In this document: in pieces, positions 24,201-33,268 of the stretch
How positions within the stretch are numbered: the stretch's first letter is position 1
Layout of the letters: every line of letters starts with the position of its first letter
Assembly: GCA_964058845.1 (NCBI GenBank)
Contig: CAXKVR010000066.1
Coordinates: forward strand, 62,001 to 126,000
Direction: 5' to 3'
Source: Carex sylvatica
Taxonomy: Eukaryota > Streptophyta > Magnoliopsida > Poales > Cyperaceae
Length of the DNA stretch: 64,000 bases
Notes under the pieces: model-generated
Told to the model about the DNA's origin: nothing
The model's database searches: none
Seen by the model: the letters and a program-made list of their open reading frames with translations, nothing else
Position numbers and translations under genes: made by a program

Positions 24201-25307
24201 GAGTGATTGGATCATGAAAATAAAGGAGCATTTTGACGCTATTCTATATACGATTTCCCCAAAATCAGAGCACTAAATGTTCAAAGAATGGACAATTTCT
24301 TAACAGGTGGTAACGTAATTGATATCAAGACAATCGTTAACAGGTGGAGGTGGTTTCTTTCAAACAGCAAACCGCAAGGTACCTTCCTATAGACATAGTG
24401 ACCTCACTTTCTTTCAAACAGCAGCCCAACCCAAATGAACGGGAATCGTTCTTTTGAGTTTTACTTTTTTTTTTTTTTTGGAGTTGCACATCTGCTGGTT
24501 CCTTTGGGTACCAAATTTCTACCCATTGTCAAGTACTCTTAATTTTGTTATTTTCTACAATATATGATTTCATTTTCTCTGTTGACCTTTGGTCAAAGTG
24601 AAGTTTCAGTAAAATTGTCCTTCTGTCAATATATCAACAAGTTTATTGGGATGTTTTAAGACTAACAGTGAGATTTTATTTTGTTGGATTAGTTGACTAA
24701 GCCGTTGATCTCTCTCCTTGGGATAAGGTTGGGGTGGCAAGGGATTGATCTACATTTTTTTTCCTCAAAATTAAGTATTCTGAGCAAGGCATTATTTTCC
24801 TCAATTGTATGTCATGACTCAGTTGAGTAAATTAGCAGATATGAGGTCAACTTTGGAAAAAGTTGGATCTAGCCAGAAGATAATAATTTACAATTTATAT
24901 GTTTTTAAATCATAAATCGAGAAACAAGGGGGACAGACCCTTACAAAGAAATAGTTTAAACAAATATATATACTATTTCAAATATATATACAGAGGTCAT
25001 CACAATTATTTATTTCAACCAAAATAATTACTTCAGGATAATAAAATTAGAGTCAAGTGGAGCCGCTTGACCCCTCTCCTTTGTGACTGCATGCAAGCTC
25101 TGTAGATGGAATTGGCAGATTTACTTAGATGAACACAAGTTTTTGGACAAACCTATGTAACTATTAATTGGAACCATTACAATGTTAATATATGAAATCC
25201 CCTTCTCAGAACATATATATAATTCTCACTTGTTATTTATACAAGTACATAAATACGTTTTGCATTCTTCTTGCTATTAATCTTTCATGTAACCAGGGAT
25301 CATTCTT

Positions 25308-25803
25308 CTACGGCTTTGCTTCAGGAGGACAGTTATGTAACCCGTTGCACCTTCGTCCAGTGTAAGGCTGGCCTCGTGATGCGTGAGGACGGCCTGCGGG
25401 ATTGCGTGATGGATCCAAAGGCTTTGGCTGTATTGTTACTGAAATGACAAAGTAGATTTTTAATTTTAATTTTAATTACTAATGAAAGAAACACATAAGA
25501 TTTCTCTCTCACTTTATCTATTGCTAAAAATTTCAACTTACCACTTAATTAATTAGGATCGAGCAAATTAATAGATATTGGTTTGATTTTCATTGAATTA
25601 TCATGCCAATTAAAGTTTGAATTTGTTTTTTTTAATAAAGTGCATATACACACCAGCTATTCAATAAGAAAAAAAACAGATTACTTACCATCAGCCTTGC
25701 TCTCTTCCAGGGAACGAGCAGCCTCAGTACAAGGCAATATGAGAGTGCTACTGAAAAATAGGAAGAGAATGCAGAGAGCTGGGAGAGCTTTTGTTGTTGA
25801 CAT
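25308..25803 (-). CDS. small secreted peptide precursor, 81 aa, two exons
   Basis: Exon 1 is 25803-25689 and exon 2 is 25438-25308, joined across a GTAAGT...CAG intron with phases agreeing (82 codons with stop). A TATA-like CTATATATAG lies about 65 bp upstream (near 25867-25876). Residues 1-30 form a strong signal peptide ending near CTEAARS. The mature part is basic and Pro/Gly/Arg-rich, with PLDPSRNPAGRP near residue 45 and a C-terminal RGQPYTGRRC...C segment with two cysteines (residues 69 and 75). I do not recognise the family with certainty. The PYTGRRC...C ending loosely recalls short RALF-like peptides. A stretch NPAG..........GQPY also echoes the PR-1 CAPE tail, possibly by chance. 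It lies inside the PR-1 array but outside the repeated unit. Confidence 0.7.
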
Positions 25804-26358
25804 TTTTGGAAATTTATTTAATCCTGCTTTGTTTTACGATGCAGCTGGTACCATCCAAGGATTCATTCCTATATATAGACATTCCAAGGCAATTATTACT
25901 ATTAATTAAAAATAGATATGGATTCGATTCTGCTATTATCTGTCCCTGTCCGGTCTACTATGATATCTCTTCCATTGACCTCAAGTCAATGCAACTTTTC
26001 AGCACGCTTGTAAATGATATCAAGAAGATGCGTTTCAGCAGGGCCCGAGAAACTGACTGATCAAATTAATTCATACTTTTCTTTCTCCTAATTATTCGTT
26101 CATCTTTACAAACTATCACTTTTTTTCTTTTAATTTCTTTATCGCACCACAAAATTTTAATTTGCGTATTATCTGGTCGTCTGTTTTTTACTTGGGTTTT
26201 TTTTTTCATTTAGTATTTTTTGTCATATTCAAGTCTACTATACTAAGGTGTATTGGAAGAGCCTGGTTCTCTGGTATGTTATTTTCCTATACGTTTTATG
26301 CAGGTGTGATCTTTATCAGTGGCCTAGTCCGTGCCTTTAGGTCTACTTTGTTAGATCT

Positions 26359-26600
26359 ACATCTGAAAATATTAAGATCTCTAAAAAAAAAAAATAGTGT
26401 AGCTGACCGCCCTGTCACCGAACAGTTTTGTCAAAATAGAAAAAAAATGAAGCTAACCGCTCAAACGCGGAGCGGATTGGTAGAAAAAGTTGACCGCCCC
26501 ATGTTTGAGCGGTCAAGGTATGTTAAAATTAATTTTTGTGTGAGGGCATATTTTATAATAATGATTTTTTTTAGGGTATTAAAAAAAATCTCGGGTTTAA
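26359..26600. repeat. dispersed GACCGCCC repeat, copy 1
   Basis: It matches 53559-53800 from ACATCTGAAAATATTAAGAT through three imperfect 45-50 bp subrepeats starting GACCGCC(C) or AACCGCTC, each followed by a partly complementary G-rich part and GGT(A)(G)AAAAA, to a T-rich end with TAGGGTATTAA. Open frames across it are not convincing genes. The element class is unknown. Confidence 0.6.
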
Positions 26601-26877
26601 AACTATTGAATACTTAGACGTAATAACAAAAAGTTAATAAATGAATTCCATATTTCTAATTTTTACTTGCGTTATATACGATTTACTCACGAAATATACA
26701 TAGGAAATAAGAATGACAAATTAAAATCCCTGAATATTAATTATGTCCATGAATAATCATGCATTATTTCTCATGTGTGTTGATTATGTTGAACATTTGA
26801 AGACACATCAATATCATCATAACCATTATATTGATATGATATTCATAAACCAATAAAAACAAGCAGTTCTTTTCAAA

Positions 26878-27019
26878 GAACTAGCTATTGGTCTAGTGGC
26901 AAACGCACATGTTCTCTATGTGGTAGATCATGGATTCGAAACTCAGATGAAAAAAAATTATTTTTTGTAACTAAAGGAGTATTAAACAGTTGGATGACTC
27001 CAACCATTACTAAAAAAAA
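26878..27019 (+). mobile_element. tRNA-derived SINE
   Basis: A 142-bp insert whose head has a consensus polymerase III A box (TGGTCTAGTGG, from about 26888) and a near-consensus B box (GATTCGAAAC, about 26933), with spacing typical of a tRNA-like promoter. It ends in an A-run. The flanks AGCAGTTCTTTTCAAA (26862-26877) and AGTAGTTCTTATCAAA (27020-27035) form a 14/16 target duplication. No matching tRNA acceptor stem exists, so this is a SINE rather than a tRNA gene. Confidence 0.72.
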
Positions 27020-27131
27020 AGTAGTTCTTATCAAATTCAATATTTTAGTAATTTTATTTGGCATTTCAACTTGCGTTATTAGCAGTGTATAAACAAATAC
27101 ACTCGTTGGATCGATCCGTAGACAAGATAGA

Positions 27132-27260
27132 CACTTTTTGCGAGAGAAAAAGCGCATTTATGACGGTACTCCGTCGCTAAAAGTACCGTCACTAATAGAA
27201 AAAAGACGTTTATGACGGTATTCCGTCGCGAAAAGTCACTTTTTACTCTTGCGAAAAGTG
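27132..27260. mobile_element. short CACT-ended element
   Basis: The ends CACTTTTTGCGAGAG and the complement of CACTTTTCGCAAGAG are near-perfect inverted repeats. The interior has twofold GACGGTA(C/T)TCCGTCGC repeats like CACTA subterminal repeats. A target duplication is not clear. Confidence 0.4.
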
Positions 27261-27392
27261 CCTACCTTCTTGTTGTGGGAGATAGTGGCATCGGATTGCA
27301 CATTTTCTTATTAATTAGTAGGAACGAAGGAAATAGTATGTTGCCAAACTATGAAAAAATAAGAAGAAGAAGCTGACAGCCCACATTAAAAA

Positions 27393-27562
27393 TCGTTGAT
27401 CTAACAGTGCCTTTTGATTTTATTGTTACAGTTGGATCAGCGATTTTCAAAGTGGCTTAATAAATAGTAAAAACAATTCAAAAAATATAAAATTTGGTCT
27501 CCAAGCACATGTTAATATGGAGAGCAAGATGAACGGTTTGAATCGGTCATTTGGACTTTGAA
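27393..27562. mobile_element. partial copy of the fold-back MITE family
   Basis: It matches the centre and right arm of the MITE (AACAGTG..., TTGGATCAGCGATTTTCAAA, GTCTCCAAGCACAT, AGCAAGATGAACGGTT) but stops before the outer GTAGCCAACCTC end. Truncated. Confidence 0.6.
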
Positions 27563-27719
27563 TCTAGTGATTTATATAGTTCAATGCACAAAAATGCCTA
27601 TGCATTGCAATTTATGGTAGCCTTACTCATACAAAACATGTTCATAACAAAATTATAAGTTAAAAAACTATATATTAATGAAACAAAATTAATCACTAAT
27701 TTTGTTCAGAAGAAAATCA

Positions 27720-28190
27720 AGCCCTGAGACCCAGTGCAGAAGAAAATCAAGCCTGGTGCGGATGCACTTGGGCGAATTCGGAGCTAAAGTTTAAGACGGT
27801 TATTTGGACACTGTATAACCCAGTGCGGGTCAGTGCATCCGCACTCGCGCTGTCAGATGTGTAAACCTATATAAGGATGGGTCCCCAAGGCACAAGATAA
27901 CTAACTCAACTCAGAATTATGAAAGAGGTTATTCTTAGAAAAATTTTTGAGTCTTCTCCCTTCTTCCACCATCAAAGAATTGAGAAGAGAAATCCATTAG
28001 AAATTTGGAGATGATTTCTCAAGGGCGATCTTGTTGCTTTGGAAGACCTAATCTAAGATTCAACAAAAAAAGCATGAGGGAAATCTTGGCATCAACAGTC
28101 TTGTCTCGCGCTCACGGAGACATTTGCTGCTCCATCTTTGGCTTTGATATTCCATGGCAAACGACATTGAATTAGGTATTGTATTCCGCA
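27720..28190 (+). repeat. LTR-like promoter/leader remnant, copy 2
   Basis: It has a TATA-like TATATAAGG (about 27869) followed by GGTCCCCAAGGCACAAG, then the same leader landmarks as 6700-7170 and a GGTATTGTATTCC near the end. No internal retrotransposon region adjoins it. Confidence 0.4.
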
Positions 28191-28252
28191 CTAAATATTA
28201 TGTTTTTTAGTCTCTATGGCATAAGACGGTCTTTCCTCGGAGTGTAAATGTT

Positions 28253-28490
28253 TGACCTTACGAGTGAAATCCGTCTATCTTACGAGTGATGCGTTTACAT
28301 ATGAAAATTTTAAACATTTGAATTAATTTAGTATAAAGTCAATCGGTCAAAATTAGAAGGTTAATAAATTAATTTTAATGCATTCATTTTTGAACATTTT
28401 TACCACTTGACTTTATACTAAATTAATTCGAATATTTAAATTTTTCATATGTAGACGCATCACTCGTAAGGTAAGCGGATTTCAACGGTT
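28253..28490. mobile_element. fold-back MITE-like element
   Basis: Left arm about 28274-28340 (CTTACGAGTGATGCGTTTAC, then ATATGAAAATTT) is complementary to right arm about 28415-28475 (TTTTCATATGTAGACGCATC, then ACTCGTAAG). The loop is AT-rich and the target duplication was not resolved. Confidence 0.5.
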
Positions 28491-28770
28491 CGAATTCGAA
28501 ATTTAAAACTGATTTGACAGATTTTAGGCTTGAGTTCACCAAAAGACTTAGTGAACTTAAAAACACCCTAGTTCTACTCAAAACACTTTAGAATTCATAT
28601 GTAATTTTTTTTTTTCAGATAACTATAATTGTATAAATTGTTTTGAATAACTAAAATAGTATAATCACTTTACGATAAATTATAGTGCACAACATAAGGT
28701 TCTCTTTTGTCAATTGTTATATGTAATGTAATCCTCATTCATGAGATCAAGAGTAGTTTAGTTAAAATAA

Positions 28771-30920
28771 CGAGTAATTATAATTTTCTCCATCTATCTA
28801 TCCTCCATTTCACCTCCCAACTAACTAATTTTTTATTTTAATTATAACTATCATTTCTAACAATCTTTATTTATTTCATCTTTCTTCATTTCTCTTCCAC
28901 CTCTATTTTTCTCTTTCACCTCCATCTTCTTCTCCCACCTCTCTTCCACCTCCGCCTCCGCCTCTGCCGTGATTGAATAATTCAACGTGTATGAATAAAT
29001 ACTACAATGTGTATGAATGAATACTAGAGCATGCCTCTATTGGGTCAGATTCATCACTGTCGACTGTATCAAAATAATTTAGTATATGTAAATGCAATTA
29101 ATCTCTTTTTTGTCTATGTTTTCCTTCCTCATGAAGTAGATATGAACGAATACTTGATGTCTTAGATATGAATACTTCAACGTGTATGAATGAATACTTG
29201 CATGACAAGTTATTAATACTTGTGCAATAGACAACTCGAAAGTATATCATCATTGATCTCATTTGAAAGATAAAATTATGCAGAAAACGTTCATGATTTT
29301 ATATTTGCAAAATTTCTCACAGATTGTCAAAATTATTGGTTATATTAAACGGAGAAAAAAAAAACTCACCTCTAAAAACGTGTAAAAGATGATGAGTGAT
29401 GGACACAGTTTTTATATTTGCACTTGCACGACGAAGAGGAATTCTTTCTCGATAAGGGATGAATATTTGTGCAACGGATAACTCAAAAGTATATCATCAT
29501 GGATCTTATTTGAAAAATAAAATTATGTAAAAAACATTCGTGATTTTAGATTTACAAAAAATTTCACTGATCCTCAGAAATATTGATTAGATTGAAAAAA
29601 ACTCACTTCTAAAAATGTGACCAATTTTTTTTTTTAAATACTTGATATATTAGGTATGAATATTTGATGTGTTATTGATGAATACTTACACACGCCAGTT
29701 GTAAAATATTTTAAATATTAGGTGGTCCCCAAATAGTAAGTGATCCCCCTAGGTAGTTAGTAGTTATTGAAGTAGTTAATGACTGGGGGATGAAATGATC
29801 AGGGATTGTTACGGGGGGATAGCTAGGTGTGTTGTTCTAGCAATAATCTTTTTCGTCTATTTGACTAATTTGTAAAAACATATAATTATTGAATTTTATA
29901 ATTTCTTCTATTTTTAGAATTATGCAGGTTCAAGCTAATTGGAATTGTAATATGGATTGCTTGAACTGAAGAAATCATGAAGACACTTATCAAGATTTTA
30001 AATTGTAATATTTGAAATTTGATAAAGTGTGTTTGATGTTATTTCAACATGATACAAACATTGGTAATGTTTGTAAAATGTTATAACGATTTAACCTGTA
30101 AGAAAATGCTAAGTGACATCTTGATCAAACACAGATTTAACCTCAAACGTTACAGACGTTTTATAAACGTTGTAACGTTTTAATTAAATTCATGTTTCTA
30201 AAAATCTTATTTTTGATCAAGTTTTACAGAGCCAAATCATTGTGAACGTTTTATAATCGTTGGTAACGTTTTGATCGATCTCACTAAAAAAGAAAATTCA
30301 AATTCAAATTCAAATTGAGCTAAAACATTATAACGTTTTATCAAACGTCTGTAACGTTTTAAGTCAAATTACTGTTTCTGGAATTGTCTTTATAAATATA
30401 GCAATGGGGTCTCTTCCCCACTTATTCAAGCCGCCTCTAACATTGCAAAAACCTATTTTCTGTGGACTTGAGTTTCTCCATTGTTGTGAGAGCTTAAAAC
30501 TTCAATATCCTTCAAACAACATCAAATCCACTTCACCAATCTTGAGTTAGGTTAGGTTAGAGTGGATTTTTGAGTGTTTTTCTTGCGAACATTGATTTAG
30601 AGACTTCATTCTCTTCTAGAGTTGTCCGTGTGACTTTTCTTGATTGTAAGGGCTCGCCGGCTCTTATCTCTAGTTGGTCGTGTGACTTTCCTTGATTGTA
30701 AGGGCTCATCGGTTCATAAGTTGTAAACATTTCTTGTTGGGTAATAGAAAAGTGCACCTAGAAGAGGTTGCGATGTCCCGGAGACGTAGGCCTTTGTTTT
30801 GCCGAACTCTGTTATCACCCCGAGTGTCAAATTTCTCTAAACTCATCTATTTACTTTTAATTGCAATTAGTTTTCAATTTTGAGCAATTAGCTGTGCAGT
30901 TAGTTTAACAAGGTGCTCCC
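28771..30920. mobile_element. 2.15-kb insertion with 8-bp target duplication
   Basis: Absent from units 1-3. The unit sequence ...GTTAAAATAA / ...TAAAATAAGTTAGG is interrupted, with TAAAATAA on both sides (28763-28770 and 30921-30928). Inside: 28900-28975 is CT-rich; two direct copies of a repeat (29220-29390, 29455-29640) are related to the arm of 22610-23205; and 30000-30915 resembles a retrotransposon LTR, with AACGTTTTA repeats, a TATAAATATAG at about 30391 and a GGAGACGTAGGC-type late segment. It is probably a nested composite; no ORF of note. Confidence 0.5.
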
Positions 30921-31062
30921 TAAAATAAGTTAGGAAAACTAAGTTTATACAGAAGTTGTTCAAATTATTTATACACATGCTGTAGTTTAATAATTTTTTG
31001 GTACTTAATTATTGAGTAAGGCTTGGATGCTATGGTTAGCATAAGGTCATCCATGCTACGGC

Positions 31063-31366
31063 CTCAAAAACTTATCATATAAATTTTAAACTTTGATTTA
31101 AGTAGCTCAATAAATTGGTTATATAATAAACTTGTAGAATACTAATTTCTACTATTTTTGAGAAAAATTTACTATTTTTAATGATTTATGAAAGATGGCA
31201 AAAAATGACATAAAATATTAACAATTTTCTTTTATTTTTAGACTATTTTTAGCCATCTTTCATAAATCATAAAAAATAGTAAAAAATAGTATTCTACAAG
31301 TTTATTATATAACTAATTTATTAAGCTACTTAAATCAAAGTTTGAAGTTTATACGATAGGTTGGAG
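31063..31366. mobile_element. fold-back MITE in unit 4
   Basis: About 80-bp arms: 31063-31146 (TTGATTTAAGTAGCTCAATA, ATAATAAACTTGTAGAATAC) complementary to 31286-31366 (GTATTCTACAAGTTTATTAT, AAGCTACTTAAATCAAAG). A second, inner inverted repeat (ATTTATGAAAGATGGC) surrounds the loop. Confidence 0.65.
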
Positions 31367-31481
31367 GGAGGATTGTAGAATTAGAGCATGCTGATATATT
31401 GTAAATATTATTGTCATTATTTGCATTGGTATGTACATGCAAATATTAAAGACTATAGAGCATGCAAAAGGTATGAGTGAT

Positions 31482-31650
31482 ATCCTTGCATATAGTTAGG
31501 TGGGACCACATGTGTTAGCCTTACATATAGTCAGGTAGGACCCACGTAGCATAGCCTTGCAAATAGTCAGGTGGGACCCGCGTTCGCCCTCCTTACAAAT
31601 AATCAGATGGAGCCCATGCTGTCTCCCCTTGCAAATACTACAAATGGAGT
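31482..31650. repeat. 36-bp tandem repeat next to a CACTA end
   Basis: About 4.5 copies of a unit CCTT(G/A)CA.ATA.TCAGGTGGGAC plus 12-14 variable bases. Such arrays are common in subterminal regions of CACTA elements. Confidence 0.65.
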
Positions 31651-31823
31651 CAACTCTGAAAGTAGTTGCATGCGACCTTATTGCAATGGTATAGCACTTG
31701 TGAAGGAAGTTATTACAAGGATATAGTTGCAAGGGTAATCGCATGCAACAAGTGTTTTCAGACTTGTTGCAAGGGTATCTCCATGCAACAAGCCATTTTC
31801 TAGGGCATGCAATAAGTTACGAA

Positions 31824-31833
31824 TCTAGTAGTG
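31824..31833. mobile_element. CACTA-type terminus
   Basis: The sequence TCTAGTAGTG at 31824-31833 is the complement of the common plant CACTA end CACTACTAGA. It is preceded by short inverted CATGCAACAAG-type repeats (31735-31815). The unit sequence resumes directly after it. The matching left terminus was not found, so the element is truncated or masked by the fold-back MITE. Confidence 0.5.
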
Positions 31834-32776
31834 ACGGTAGTTATTTTAATTGTGGAAACTGGAAAGTGATAAATTATTTATACACATATTGTAATTTGAT
31901 AAATTTTTGGTGTTTAATTATTTATTCGTGTCAATTTGTTTTTTTAATATCGTCACTGATTGTTCTTATGTGGTTTTTCTAGGCATACAACCCATTTTGT
32001 AAATTTTCGGCATTGAGAAAAAATTTAAATGAAAAAAAATTGAGTGTAGTCTGAAATCATGAGCGGTATTCATTCATTCATTCATTCATTTTGTAACATC
32101 TTTGATTAAGATTTATATCATTCTAGGGCTAAGATCAAATCGCTTGTGTTGTACTACAATAGATATGCGTCAATGGTAAGATGTTTCCGCAGGGGTTAAG
32201 CGCTTGACCTTTCTTGCAATACTTTATGATGTAACTTGTAGCTAGAAATATAAATTTAATCAGGTGCTTAATTATTGTTTCATTCACAATAGTGTGTTGT
32301 TTTTCACTTAACGGAACCATTCATATATAATAATCGAAACATATCACAATCACTTTAACAAATAACACAAGTTTTAAAATATATATATAGGTATATATAC
32401 ATAGAGTTTTCATCTACTTTAAAGTTGCCAAACAGACAATACCGGATACATATTAGGTGGATGAATATCATAATTTTTGCAAACTGAAAGTAGTACATAT
32501 CATTTAACAATCAAACTACAACACAGGAGAGCATTACTTTATTTCAAATCGTTTAGATTATTAAGAAGCATAGAAGATGAAACATGCATGAAAATAATAC
32601 ATTTCCTACAAATAATTAATATTATTTATTCCTTCCTTTGAATCTGTCGATTCCACCGAAACCAGTAAAATACAAACCAAATGGTCCCTTTTCTTGATTT
32701 ATTTCTTTATTCAAATATATCTAGTTCATATATATCATCCTTAAATTAATAGGATAACATACGTAATTAAACCCTT

Positions 32777-33268
32777 TCAAGAAGGCCACTGTCCATTCAC
32801 ATTACCAGCAGGGTTATAACTGCATATGACAAACACACCGGCGTTGTTGTGGCATTCCACCCTGGCGCATCCAATCTGAGTCGAGTCATGCCAGACCACT
32901 TGTGTGTAATGACCGCAAGTCTGACGTGACGCGCAAGTATTGGTGTTGTGGTCGTAGTATTGCTGCTCATCCACCCAAGAGTTAACAGCATCGATGCCAG
33001 AATAGGATGTGCTAGAGCCCCAGAAAATGTTCTCGCCGTACGGGCCGCCTGAGTGGACAAGGCTACAATCGCTTCTTCTCTGGTTGGCATAGTCCTCTGC
33101 GTACGCTTGCACCGTGTCATCCCAAGAGATATCAGCCACACCGACAGCTGACAGTGCCGTGTTATGGGCGTCAAGATAGTCTTGTGGGTTGTTTTGGGCT
33201 AGCGTTGTGCTTTGCATGGTAAGAACCACAACACATGCAAACAATGCAAGCATTTTTGCTACAGACAT
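32777..33268 (-). CDS. PR1: pathogenesis-related protein 1, diverged copy c
   Basis: An open 163-residue PR-1 frame with signal peptide, CAP tetrad (His72, Glu79, Glu101, His120) and all six mature cysteines. It carries many more changes than copies a and b: Asn27, Leu39 (for Arg in the HNTAR motif), His107, Arg115, His127 (VVWHDS), His140, Val147 and a C-terminal Ser163 instead of Tyr. The last change alters the PY end of the CAPE-like tail. Its upstream flank lacks a 32-bp block that holds the TATA box in the other copies, while the TTGACG motif remains at 33373-33378. The frame is intact, but the promoter deletion and clustered non-conservative changes suggest a gene losing, or changing, its role. 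Confidence 0.92.
   Translation of the reverse strand: MSVAKMLALFACVVVLTMQSTTLAQNNPQDYLDAHNTALSAVGVADISWDDTVQAYAEDYANQRRSDCSLVHSGGPYGENIFWGSSTSYSGIDAVNSWVDEQQYYDHNTNTCASRQTCGHYTQVVWHDSTQIGCARVECHNNAGVFVICSYNPAGNVNGQWPS

Larger units (their letters stand above)
22246..25307. other. non-array DNA between PR-1 units 3 and 4, left part
   Basis: No coding gene seen. It holds a fold-back element with a minisatellite core (22610-23205) and a diverged relative of the MITE family (about 23855-24200). 24200-25300 is AT-rich sequence with nothing I can name. Confidence 0.5.

Noticed and set aside
25583..25909. 108-codon plus-strand open frame
   Set aside because: It is the antisense of exon 1 and promoter of the minus-strand secreted peptide gene, which has a signal peptide and correct splice sites.
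26162..26617. 151-codon plus-strand open frame
   Set aside because: Runs through the dispersed GACCGCCC repeat; the related copy at 53.6 kb does not keep the frame.
26878..26950. Possible tRNA gene
   Set aside because: It has A and B boxes but no complementary acceptor stem and is followed by an A-tail and flanked by a target duplication; SINE fits better.
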